Below are positions 39,780 through 52,800 of a stretch of DNA of 64,000 nt, piece after piece. Position numbers and translations under genes: made by a program. The notes beneath the pieces are model-generated. The model was not told where the DNA came from, ran no database searches, and saw nothing but the letters and a program-made list of their open reading frames with translations. The stretch comes from Clostridiaceae bacterium. Its GTDB lineage: Bacteria > Bacillota > Clostridia > Lachnospirales > Lachnospiraceae. The DNA is taken from assembly GCA_902362725.1 (NCBI GenBank), contig CABIXM010000002.1:51913-115912 (forward strand). The letters run 5' to 3'. How positions within the stretch are numbered: the first letter of the stretch is position 1; the number at the start of each line of letters is the position of its first letter.

Positions 39780-39852
39780 TTACCTACCTCATATGTGTAA
39801 ACACTCTATTTTAAGCACTCACTGCTAATTTTCTTATTCATGATTTTGTTTA

Positions 39853-39876
39853 CCGGAGAGGGATTTCCCTCCCCGG
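39853..39876 (-). terminator. GC-rich hairpin after the lipoprotein gene
   Basis: CCGGAGAGGGA (39853-39863) and TCCCTCCCCGG (39866-39876) form an 11-bp stem with one mismatch and a 2-nt loop just after the stop at 39885. No T-run follows on the minus strand, so termination may be partial. Confidence 0.6.
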
Positions 39877-39884
39877 CTCAAACA

Positions 39885-40880
39885 TTAACTTTCCATCAAT
39901 TTATACCGTACCACTGCTTTAATCTTAAATACGGTTGTGGTATCCTCATCTGGCGCGTCAACCGCTTCGGCATCTGCCCGATAAAATACCTTTGTCTTAT
40001 AACCTATGGATGCTCCATTTCCCTGATACACTGCCGTATACGCGGAAACATAAGCATCTCCTTCAAATACTGCATTTCGCATAATATAGCCGTCCTGTGT
40101 GTAGGCATCTCCATTCCATGCTGCAGCATTGATCCGAAAATATTTGGACGATAATCCCAAAGATTTTAATACATCCGTCTGATAAGTAGCCCATTCCGGC
40201 GTTGCCGCACTTTGCGGTACCGTCACATTGTCCGTTCCTGCCAGTGTGAACTCTGACACATTGGTAGAAGGTGCCTGAAATACGCCATCTACATGAAGAC
40301 TATTTTCCCAATGCCCCGGTGTGGACTCATAAAATTCCTGCAATGTTCCCTGGATCTCTTCATCCTGACCGGTCACTTTATTAAAATATGTGATAGTCTT
40401 TGTTCCTGGGATACTGGGTCTTCCATACTGATCCTCATATACAACTGTGTCTGTCACCGGTATACTGATTGTCGCATCTTTTTCTTTCACATAGACCTGT
40501 TCATTGGTCAGTGTGTATGTATTTCCGCTATCTGTTTTATATTCCATTGTTTCCGGAAGTTCCGCCAGATCTTCTACATCAGACTCTACGACTTTTTGTA
40601 CTACCTTTCTGGTTCCCAGTGTCTCTAATGAGATGTCTGTCGTAAGCTCATAGGATTTTCCATCCTGCTCTACAACATCCGGAAGATTATAGTACATTTC
40701 GTCTTCCTTATCTGAATAAAACTCAAATTCCTGCTCAATCTCTGCTGCTTGAGCTTCAGACTCATCTACGGTTGCTTCTTCTGCTCCAGGATCTGATTCA
40801 GCAGCCTTTTGGCCGCATCCCGTTAAGGATGCAGCCAGTACCGCCGAGATAAGGAGCAAAGAAAGATATTTCTTTCTCAC
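39885..40880 (-). CDS. Lipoprotein of the surface module
   Basis: This 331-residue protein starts with GTG right after the adhesin stop (AGGAGG in the adhesin end). It has a type II signal peptide with lipobox LTGC (Cys22), an acidic linker, and a beta-rich outside part (TYTLTNEQVYVKEKDATISI, IPGTKTITYFNKVTGQDEEI). Tight coupling to the adhesin gene suggests it acts with it, perhaps as an anchor or assembly factor. Family unknown. Confidence 0.82.
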   Translation of the reverse strand: MRKKYLSLLLISAVLAASLTGCGQKAAESDPGAEEATVDESEAQAAEIEQEFEFYSDKEDEMYYNLPDVVEQDGKSYELTTDISLETLGTRKVVQKVVESDVEDLAELPETMEYKTDSGNTYTLTNEQVYVKEKDATISIPVTDTVVYEDQYGRPSIPGTKTITYFNKVTGQDEEIQGTLQEFYESTPGHWENSLHVDGVFQAPSTNVSEFTLAGTDNVTVPQSAATPEWATYQTDVLKSLGLSSKYFRINAAAWNGDAYTQDGYIMRNAVFEGDAYVSAYTAVYQGNGASIGYKTKVFYRADAEAVDAPDEDTTTVFKIKAVVRYKLMES

Positions 40881-43800
40881 CTATGCTTCCTCCTCACGTT
40901 TTTTTCTAACGATCAGGAAACCGCCTGCCGCTGCCAGAACCGCTATAGCTCCAACTGCCACAAATGGGAATCTCTTCATCGGGTTTTCAGATGCAACTTC
41001 CACCTTGATAGAGTAACCTGCAGTACCATCGTCTTCTGTCACTACATTGTTCCACCACCAGCCATTGTTAATGCTAAGTGTCAGTTTCCCGATTTCCGGA
41101 GTCGGTGTAACTGGAGTCGGCGTATCATCCGAGCCATGGCTTCCTGAACCTCCATGATGGGAATTCTTTTTCTCCGGCTGATTGTAGAAGTACAGGGTCT
41201 GTTCTCCCGTCGCATTCAACAAGCGGAAGATCTGCGGAGTCGTATCCAAAATATATCCCTTCGGAGCTTTTGCTTCCATTGCGATATACCATCCTGGCTT
41301 CAGGCCAGATACGGACACCGCTTTGTTCTGGGATACGATTGTCGCTCTCAAATCCTCATCTGTGAGTCGGATCGTTACAGCAGGTGTATCCACGCTACTG
41401 TCAATTTCAACAATCTCATCCTTCGCAATCACGAGTTTTACTTTATCGGTGAATTTCACCTCAAGTCTTCCACTCTGGCGTAATGCGCTGTCTTTAATAT
41501 TGGCTTCCATCGTTACCAGGAAGTTGAAATTATCATGGCCTGCCGCATTTACATAAGCCTCTGCAAATTCTACTGTCACAGCATAGCCGGCATCTGTCTT
41601 GCTAAACTTATAAGTAAATGCTGTCTCATCGCCGTCTTTTGCTTCAAATGCAGTTCCCAAATCATCCTGATTCAGTTCCACATCATCAGGAAGCAGCTGT
41701 GTCATCTTATAATTTGCATTAACCAGATCTGCTTTCAGTAATGAATACTGCAGTGTGAGCTGCGTCTTATAAGTCTCTCTGTGTTCTGTCTGTGCAGCTT
41801 TAACTCCTGTCAGGTAATCGCCTAATTCTGTTGAGCCAACAATTTCATCATTGGTCGGGAAATCAGGCGTTTCATCCGGATCTACGATTTTCGCATCCGT
41901 TTCTACCTTAATCGGCTGTGTCAGATAAGAAATGTACTGCTCCGGAACCTCATATACGTTAATGGTTGCGCCACTTACAAACTCTGTCGTGCCGGTCCGA
42001 TACTTGTAAATCTTCAGCATCGTAGTAGCATCCAGCATCTGTACCTTCTGCAGCAGCCCCGTTTCTGTAATCGTAAACGGTACATTTTCTGCAACCAGAT
42101 ATCCGCTTGGAGCTGTTTTCTCTACCAACACATAATTTCCTGTCGGCATATAATCTACATAATGACGATTTGGATTGCCATTTGCATCGTATCCATCCTG
42201 GCCTGTGGTCCATTCTGCATACTTGGTAATTGGATTTCCGTCTGCATCTGCAGTCCAGATCTCCATCTGCGCTCCGGCGATCTCCTCTCCAGTTGTAATA
42301 TCAGCCTTAGAAATTTCCAGTTTTGTAAAGTCATCCTCCATGATGATATGCTGGATTTCTCCGCTGTCATCAATCTGGAATCTAATACTATTGGATTTCA
42401 CATATCCGTTATCTGTCGGAGCAAGTGTCTCTTTCAGAATATAAGGATATTTCACCTTCAGCTTCTTTTCGATGTAATGAGCAATCGGATTTCCATCTGC
42501 ATCATATCCATCATCACCTGTGGTCCACTCTTCGACTACCGCACCGGTCTTTTCATCTACGATCTGCAGATGCGCTCCAGCAATCTCCTCTCCAGTCACA
42601 ATATCCTGTTTAGAGAATTTTACCTTCGTTGTATCATCATACATTACCAGATGCAGATCATCGAGCGTTCCCCATGTCTGCGTATAGGTGATCTTAGAAT
42701 CAGCCGGCCTTGTTGTTACCTGTAAATCTTTATAGAAATCAATATCCTCGATTCTATTGCCAGCAAATTCAAAGTATACCTTTTCAAATTCTTTATCCGC
42801 AAAATCAGATTCTCTAAGGACCTTCGCCAAGGTCTCTTTTGTTGCATCTTTATTTACGAAAAGGATCAGGTTTTTGTTTACCAGAAGCCATTTTGCGATG
42901 ACCTCTCCATCCAGAACTTCTGTATAATCCCAGGAATTCTCTGTCTGGCCGGTCAGAATCCAATCGTCCGCATTTTCATTTGGAGCAAGGATCAAACCAG
43001 ATTCATAATCCTGATCTGCAGTTACATGGTTCACAATTACTTCGTATCCATACAAATTGCCATCTGCATCCATCCAGTGACCATCCGCATCTTTCAGCTG
43101 ATACAGCTTAAATTCGATGTCCTTTGCTGATACATAGCCATCTGCAGGTACCAGTTCCCGGAATACATAGATGTTTTCCCGTACTTCCTGATTGTTGAGC
43201 CTCGGCCACTCTCCATTAGAAAGAAGTAAGCCCTTAACAGTATGTTCCGCATCTGTGGAAGTCCATCTGTCAATTTCAATCAAATTGTCATCTTCATGAC
43301 TGATCAATCCGTTTTCATCGACATCATTCACATCTTTGACTTTGTAGCAAGCAATCTCCGCACCCGGAATCTCCTCTGAACCAGTCAGATCATACTTTGT
43401 AATTCCAACCTCTGTCTGCTCATTTGCGTGTTTTGCGTACACAGGAATATACATGTTATATTCGCCGTCATATTTAAACTCTACCGGATAAATTGTGTCA
43501 TCAATTAAGTAGCCATCCGGAGGCGTAATCTCCTGAATATAGTAATCTCCTGTGTTAATAGATGTATTTCCATCAATACTCTCTTCAACCAGATAACTTA
43601 CTGTCTTCTTGGTTGTGTCAATCGTAAGTGTTCTGCCATCTGCAGTCTTGTAAGCATCTCCGTCTTTCGTAACGAGAATGGTGTCACAAGATGGGGCTGC
43701 CAGCCAGAAAGTTCCTTCTTTTGGTCCGGCGGTCAGCGAATCATATTCGTAAGATACCGTTTTCTGATAAATCAGATCGGAATCTTTTGCTGCCGGATCC

Positions 43801-46800
43801 AGATATTTGCTCATTAAGGCAATGTCAACTGCAAAATTCGCATGTCCGGATTCATCCGTCGTAGCAACGGCCAGTTTTGTTCCTGCCTGAATAAGCAGCT
43901 TGCCATCTACATTGTAAATGTCATTCTTGGTATATAAGCCAAATTTTGCTCCACCCAGGGAAGCAGCTGTATCTTTATCAGCCTTATAAATACCAACTCC
44001 GAGTTTCCACTGATTTTCTTCTGATTCAGGCCGTCTGTCTCCTCCTGGTGTATCCGGTATCTTACCATCAGAATCATACATCAGCACATAGCCACCATCG
44101 ACTTTTCCATCCTTCACGGTAAATGAGATCTCTTCCGCTTTCTCATAACCATCCGGAGCCGTCTTTTCGATCAGCTTATAATCTCCATCCGGGAGGGTCG
44201 TCTTATGCGGTGTATCCGTAGATGTCCAGCTTTCCACCTCATTACCGTCTGCAGTTCTGATTTCCAGCTCTGCTCCAGGTAACTCCTCCTTATTGGTGAT
44301 ATCCTTTTTACTGATATAAATGCCGTCTTCTGTTTCCGGTGCATCAAACATTGTCACCGTACCACTCTTCACGGATCCGTTTTCTACAACAAAGTTAATA
44401 CTTTCTGTTCTCTCGTATCCGTTTGGAGCTGTAGTTTCCGTTAAGGTATAAATTCCATCCGGAAGTGTTACTTCATGTGGCGTATCCGTAGATGTCCAGC
44501 TTTCGACCACATCTCCCTTGGCATCCGTAATCTCCAGTTTTGCCCCAGGAAGTTCCTTACCAGTGACCAGATCTTTTTTACTGATCGTTACTTTATCATC
44601 TTTTGGTGTTTCAGGTACATCCTCCTGACTCCATGCTTTTACTCTCAAATCGTAGGAGGAAAGGAAACCATTCTTATCCTGGTAATACGGTTTTTCTGCA
44701 TCACCGTAGGTTCCCCATGTCCAGAAGTTTACGCCGGAGATATCATACAGCTTCTCTGCAACCGTATTGACTCCTCCCAGGAACCAATTCAGTCCTTTGC
44801 TGGCCCATATCTTCATCGTGTCATCTGTCCATTTCGAACTTTCCTCGTTTGTATTAAATACTACCTCTTTGATCTGATCTGCATACTTGAAATCTACCGT
44901 CTGAACCTGATTATTGATTAAAAATCCATACGGTGTAGCAATCTCTTGTACGTTGTATTTTCCGAGCGGCAGATATACAGATACGGTACCAAGTGTTCCG
45001 TCCTTCTCAACCTTTACAATGCTTTCCTGTGAAGCATAATTGAGATCATATTCGATGAATAAGTCGAATGCCTGGTATGTAGTCTCTGTATCTCCAGTTT
45101 TTACCGTCAACGTACTATAATCATCAGCAAGCGTAATTTCCGTTCCGGCAGCGGTACGGAATTTCTGCTTCAGCTTATCCCAGATCAGATGATATGTTTC
45201 TGACTTAATTACCAGATCTGCACAACGCGGTACCAGTTTCACAGGCTGTATATAGCTGCTCGCTGTCATATCCTCGCTACGGACATCCGTTACCTGATAT
45301 CCATTTGCAGTTTTATAAACATATCCACCCATCTCTGTTACAAGGACATGATCCTGCATGGTTACAATTTCTGTACCGGTTTTGTCAATCAATGTCCATG
45401 ATCCATTTCCATTGTCCCGAATAGATGCGTTATCATATACTGCCACATGGGTATATCCCAGGTCTGCTGCTCCGTCTACACCAGCTCCCTTATCTACTCC
45501 TGCCTCTGCAGTATCTGTATGGGTAATCTGATAGCCCTTTGCAGTTTTCTCGACAATATCTCCTTCCGCCCACGGTGCTACATTGCTCTCCGTGATCCGA
45601 TACAATGTCTGACTTTCTTTTACTTCAATCGTATTTCCGTCCTGCAGTGTCAGGAGATAATAATCCCCGTTTTCTTTCAGCGTAGCACCCGGATATTCAT
45701 CTGTTGATTCATAGGTTAAACGATAGCCTGTGTCTGTTTTGGTAAGCACTCCGGCGCTGTCTGTAGTAATATTTCCCTCATTTTCCAGTCTCGTCACATA
45801 GTCTGTAGCAATCAGATTTTGAGAGTTTGTACTACGGCGCAGTCTTCGCATGATATTAAGTGTACGCTCTCTGTAAAAAGTATTCGGATAGATATTCTTG
45901 TCTGTATAAGCCGGGACTCCATATAAATCTTTGTCTTTCTGGCTCATTCCTCCTTCTCCATCTACCCAGTAGTTCTTAATAGATCCGGTTGTCGCATATT
46001 CATCTGCATCATAATACTTTTTACCGGTAAGAGATGTCTTGGTTCCATCTGTATTTCCGTAATAATATGTATAGTCGTAAGAACCTGATCCTGCCTTTTC
46101 TGCTGTTTTGTAATTTGGCACATAAGACACGATCTCGCCATCTTCACCTGTTTCTACGGTTGCAACAATATCTCCCTTTTTGAACCAGGTTCCACCGTTG
46201 CCATCCTGTGTGTAGATATCCTCTGCTGCCGTTATCTGATATTTGGCATTTGCCAGCGGTCTTTCCTCGTAAACAAAATCATAGGTTTCCCCTGTGCTTT
46301 CCTCATCCAAGGAAACTGCAGCATCCGGATAATCTTTTTCCGTTCCGTCTGTATCAGTTACACTGTAACCGCCTGCCGGAAGAAGTTTTACTACTTTTCC
46401 GTCATCTGTGATATATAAGCCATACGTTACGAGCTTCACTTTCAGGATAGTTCCATCCGCAAGGCTTAATTTATAGTTGTAATTGATATCCGGATCATAA
46501 ATAGCTTCCGTATAGGTCAAGGTATATGTGCCATTTCCATTATCCTTCAATACGCCATAGTCATTTGTGGTCAACACTCCATTTTCTTCTGTTACCACAT
46601 ATGAGGTATTCATGATATTGGTTCCGGATACGGTATAAATATAGGTATCTGTTACATCACGCAGCCATGCATTTTCGTAAATGTCGGTAGACAGGTCATA
46701 TACGATCATCAGAATCTTAGAGCTGTCTGTAATCTGCGTAAAGCTGTCCGCTGTACCTACAATTTCTGTTCCATCCAGCGTTACAATCTTTGCATATGCC

Positions 46801-49800
46801 TTTAATGCGGCAATCACTGCTGCATCCGTGACAACTGCTCCGGTTTCATCCTTATATACGACGGAGCCGGTACTGTCATCTGCTGTAATAATCTTCTGAT
46901 TGCCTGCAGCGTCGGTATAAATATACTGGTTCGGAACTGTTACAATTTCTTCCACTCCCGGATAATAGGTCTTCTTACCATCGACAGTCTGATATACGCC
47001 GGTGTTATAGACCTTTCCTCCATTCATGGTCAGCATATCTCCATCTGCAGTCTTGTATACTGCTGCCAGTCGAACACCGTTTCCATCTACTGCAAGATAA
47101 TCCACTTTCTGTATATTATCTACTTTCAGCTGTTCTTCCACGGTCCGGTATTCTACCTCATCTGTACCCAGATCATAGTGATCCTTCATCTGATTAAATA
47201 CCGCGCGATCCTTTGCACTGGCCTTCAGGTTGTTATATGCTGCATCGGCCGCATCTGTATACTCATCTGCATACTCAATGTCGTCCGTGTTACTATAGCC
47301 AACTAAAACTTCTCCTGTTTTCAGGATATTCAGTTTTCCTAAAGTCTCTTTGTTGTAATAGGTCTCTCCGATATAGATATAATCCAAGTTGCCATTACTG
47401 GTGATACCGGAAGCCTTGTATCTTCTTTCGGTAGTTACCTCAAAATCAACCGTACCGTAATACGGTGTGAACATATTGTCTTTTGTCAGCCGCTCTGCAT
47501 CTGTGCCGACGCCGCCAAGCTGCTCACCATCTGTAGGATTACCCTGATCCCAATAAGTATTGTAGAATCCTTCCGGTCCGCTCAACTCTTCCAGACGATA
47601 ATAGCCTTTCTCCAGTGAAGCAACCGCGTCAATACGTCCTTCCTCATCTGTGGTAAAAATATCTCTCTGTATTGTAGATAAATTTCCATTCGGTCCAAGC
47701 AGATATTCTTTCAGATAATTATTCTTCTGATAGTTCCAGATTCGATAGCTCACACCCTTCTGGATAACATCCTGTCCACTTTGAGCATCCCGTTTTACCA
47801 TCACAAGTGAGGTAACAATCGTGGTATCTGTCTCTGTAACATATTTGGTTCTGTTTTCCGTTGCAGAAGAATCCGTTACTGTAACAACAAATGGATCTAC
47901 TGTGAATACATCCTGCGGAGTTGTTGTCTCTACAATAAGATAAGCTCCCCACGGAAGTTCCGGGGATTTAATATGTCCATAGTGGTTTGAGAACAGTTCT
48001 GACAGGCGGTACTCATTTTTCACTCCAGTTGCCACCCAACCGTCACTAATGCCATTTAATCCATACCATTCACACGGGCTTCCGGAATTGAGATGATTTG
48101 TGGTGTAATCATATCCCTTGTTGATTTCTTCCACCTTCGTCGCATTCTTCTCATACATACGGGCAATGGCATTTGCCTCATTTGTGAAATCCCATTTTAA
48201 GGTCTCATTGGAATAGTACGGATCCTTATATGCAGCCAAAATATCCACTACATAGTAATATCCTCTTCCAGCCACATAAACCAACTGGTTTACCTGATCC
48301 AGATCATAGTCAGTTCCACCATATTTCTCTTCAAATGGATGATGGGCCAGGATATAATCCTCGGTGAATTTATATCCCATCAGATTATCCGTCTCATCAA
48401 ACAGCGCAACCAGATCATTGTTCTTCACCAGCATATTACCTTCGTCAATGTTGAATGCCGGCTGGATCGTTCCGTCTACAATTTTACTCAGCTCTGAAAT
48501 CAGATATACGGTAAAACCTGCTCCCTCCAGTTTCTTATACTGTGTATTTCCGGAGGATGCGCTTTCATCTGCTGTAGTCTCCTTGTCAATCTGGAAACCT
48601 GCACCTTTTACGACCTGCTGTTCAGATACTCCGCTTGTTTCCTTCTGCACATATACCTGCTCCGGATCATACTGTACGCCCTCTACCATTTCTCCCTCAT
48701 ACGGGAACGTGTAATGATATTTGATTGGGTTTCCATCAGAATCCGTTGCTGCCAGATATCCAGGAGCAAAAGAAAGCCACTTAATCTCTGATGCCTCGTC
48801 ATCGTCATTATCGGTGGAGAATACTACGATAGAATCACGGATCTCTTCTGCCAGATAGTAATTGCCAAGATAAAGGCCATCAATCTGGAATTCTCCATCT
48901 TTGATCGTAGCACTTGCTACCTTAGCTCCTGCCTGCAAGGTTACATCCTGTACTGTCCAGGTGTCCCCATATCCGTCTTCATCCGCATCCACGAATACCT
49001 GCTGTTCCTCCAGAACCGCATACCATCCGTTATGCTTTTCGCCACCGTACATTCCGTCCGGATGCTGAATTCCACTGTACTGTCTCGTATTTTTACTTAC
49101 TTCCACACTTGCTGTTGCGGCATCCGTATAATCCAGGTACAGTTTATTCTCACTCAGATAAGCATGTGGGTAATCCGTATAAGTATTGGTTCCCTCATCT
49201 GTGAAACCGTTGGATGCATCATCATCTGCATCAAAGATCACCCGGTATCCACCCGCTTTCAGCGGCTGCGCCCAGATAAGTTTCCCATCCAGAGTTCCCT
49301 CGTAATAGTCCACATCGAACGTATTGTTCTCTGCCACATAGAGAGAATAGATTGCTCCATCCAGATCTGCATCACCGTGATCTGTTCCCGCCTCATACTG
49401 ATCATCCAGAGTACCGCTTACATATCTTTCAGCGTCTGCATCATATTTTGTAAAGCGAATAAATCCGTATGTACGTTCGTCAATAAATGCATATCCCTGT
49501 TCTTTATTAACATCTGCCTCTGTATTGGTGAACCTGGCCTGCTTCTCTTGAGCTGCATCATCATATATCACATTTCCAACCTGCAAATATTCTGTGCTGT
49601 TGAATCCGGCTCTGTTATTCAGGAATTCCGCATTATCACCTGCATAACTGTGATAGTTAATCTGTGTATCTGTATAAGTACCGTTATAGGTAATCTCTGA
49701 TTCTGCCGAATCGTTGTCATTATAGCTGTCTACGTTGATTGTCGTTCCAACAAAATTCGTGATCAGATTTCGTGCTTCCCGCAGTGCAAAATAGGTATCT

Positions 49801-52800
49801 GTCTTCTCAGAATCGCGATTTACCAAAATACCGCTTTTTTCCTGCAGGTACTGATTCATAAGGCGATCCCAATCCTGATTCAATGTATCTTGCTTCGGAT
49901 CATTCAAGGTAAATCGCTCTAATCCTATACTCGGAAGAAGACTTGACTGATCATAATAATGAGCATCATATCCATCTTCCGTTGCTGTATGTCCGGGATC
50001 ATCCAGATATTCTACATAATTGGTATAATACACGCTGTCATAATCTTTGTATCCATCTGTCAGCATATAAGTGGCATACTGGTTTGTATCCTCACACATA
50101 TGCAGATAATGTACCATTTTTACGGTACTCTTCTGATCCGGAGTGTCATACGGCGCTCCATCATTATTTTTCTTGGATGACTCATCTGTCAGTTTTGTGT
50201 AATCACGATCCTCGTAGTTTCCAAGGTATCCCGTTTTTTCACCATCTGCAGGTGCTGTCTTTTCCACGATACAATAATGTCCTAAGTTGGCCTGTGTGTA
50301 ATAAATCGTGCCATACTCATAATAACCAAACTTCTCTCCGGTCGCTTTATCATCCGTATCCGTAAAGGTTGTTCCGGCATACTGATCGGTTGCTCCCAGA
50401 CGATGTACGGTATACATACCGATTGTGGTATCAGACCATCCCATTTTCTTAGCGATCTCCGGTGTTACCCTTACGATCTCATAATTATCCTGGCCCCAAG
50501 TTGTATAATCATTGATGTCAGTGCCAACATTGGTATCTCTTTCTGCAAACGTAATCTGATTTGCAGATACGGAGAAATCTGTCACATACTCATATGTGCC
50601 ATCTGCAAGGATTTTTCCGATATAGTAGTACAGAGTCATGGTTCCATCACCATTATCGGTAGCGCTCACATAATACCGGCTATCATCCAGTCCCTTATAT
50701 GAGGTGCCGTCCTCGGTAAACAGAACAATTCCCGTATCTTCTACCTCATAGTAGGAGAAATACAGCTCTGTATTGCTGGAGTACACACTTGCATAGTTCG
50801 GATCACCTTTCACAAAGGTCTTCTCTGCTCCGGATGCATCCGTATAGGTATAAACCATATTTTCGCCGGATATGGACAATACAATCGTACCGCCATCTTC
50901 CGTCGTATACGTTACTGCACTTGCACTATTATCTACACTGGAACCGGTCAGATTGATCCGATGCTCTGTCTGTGCATACAGCGCTTTTGCTGTATACTCT
51001 TTTTCAGTAGTTAATTTGCAGAAGTCTTTACTCTTCTGGCATACCGGACAATCGTCTGTGCATTCTCCAGCACAGGTGCAGGTTCCAAGATCATGAAGCT
51101 CTGTCTCATTATATGTTACCTGGGATGTACTACCCAGATCCGCTGCTGAATCCAGTGTCAGATAAAGATGTACTTTATAGGCTCCTGCAGAAGTCGGCGT
51201 AAAGCCGATTACATAATCACTCGGATTATCTACTGCAGCTTTCAGCTTATCTGTATCAAGATCCTGGGAAAGATACTCATGTGTACCATCCTCATCTGTG
51301 ATTGTCAGCTTTGCTCCTGCAATATGCTCCAGCTTCAGTGTGGAACCATTTTCCGTAATCATCTGATTCAGAATCATTGCCGGATAAATACTCTGCTCCT
51401 GGGCTTTGGCTGTCGCTTTCCATTGATAGTATTCATAGATCTCAAATTCTGTATCATACAAAATCTGACTGTTTGTTTCCAAGTCAGTTTTGTTAATAAA
51501 AATCTGATTGTACCATGGCTCATTCGTGATGTTTCTCTCATTGGTATTCGGATCTACATCATTTTTACCGCCTGCTATCATAGTGCCACCATTTTTTACT
51601 ACTTCTGTGTAGGGTTCAATGGTAGTCACATCTTTGACATCTTTACGATATCCTTCTTTCGGAAGATTGATCGCATCCAGCGTCTTTCCATTAGAATCCG
51701 TGGCTGCCGGTCTTCCATACTTGTCTAACTCCGTAACTGTATAGGTGTAGGTACGAGCCACATAATTATCATACTCATAATCAATGGTACTCTGTGCCTC
51801 TTCCTGTGTCTGGGTGTATACAACCTGCTGGGCATCATAAATGGCTTTGATTTCATCAGCGGTCATTTCCACCGTTGCTCCCATGTATGCTACAGAAATT
51901 GTTTCTCCATCGGCTAATGCATTTACTTCAGCAAGTGTTTTCCCCCATATAGCCTGATACATTTCATAATCAATTTCATTCTGAAATCCATCATAACAAG
52001 TGGAATAAAACTCCCTAAACGTATGTTTGTGAATAAATGTAGTGGATGCATGTCCATTTTGATCGGTTGTAATTACCGTCGTATGCTGACCGCCCGAAGG
52101 TTCCACGTCCGCATCCATATATGGAACTGGATCACTTACAGTTGTTGATTGTCCAAAAGTGCTTGTAGTTGCATTCGGATAATCATTTCCATATTCTGCC
52201 AGTGTTCCGGTGTAAATGTCATATGTGAGATCAAAACCACTTGCTTCGCTCTCATCTACCCGGAAATCAATTCCCTCCAGAAGTTCATTAGTGATGACAC
52301 TCTCTTTGGTAATATCTACATTATATTTTGTAGTTGCCTTTTTCTCTAAGTAGAAATTATCCATCATTGGAATTTCTACTGCTTCAAACGTAGTATCTCC
52401 TTCACCAATGTCCCAAGTAATAATCCACTGTGCATTGTCATTGGATGCCGCCCAAAACTGAATTTCTGCGTGCTGACCTGGATAATAATCTACATTTCCA
52501 TAATTATCCAGTGTCCATCCACCTTCTGATACCCGATCCCATGCATAAGCACAGGAGATCACTGCTCCTAAAATGTAACTCGGATCTGCAGGCCACATGA
52601 TCGGTGCAACCTGACTCAAGCCGCCTTCTCCCCATGCCTGCTGCGCCCAGAAAGAAGATGCGTCGTGATTGATCACGTACCATATTACAGTCTGAATAGC
52701 TGCATAGTCAGCATTGCTCTGTTTTGTTGTCTTCAGATAAGTATTTACAAAAGACTGAATCAGCTTATACTGATTTGCTGATAAGTGACTTCCGTTTGGT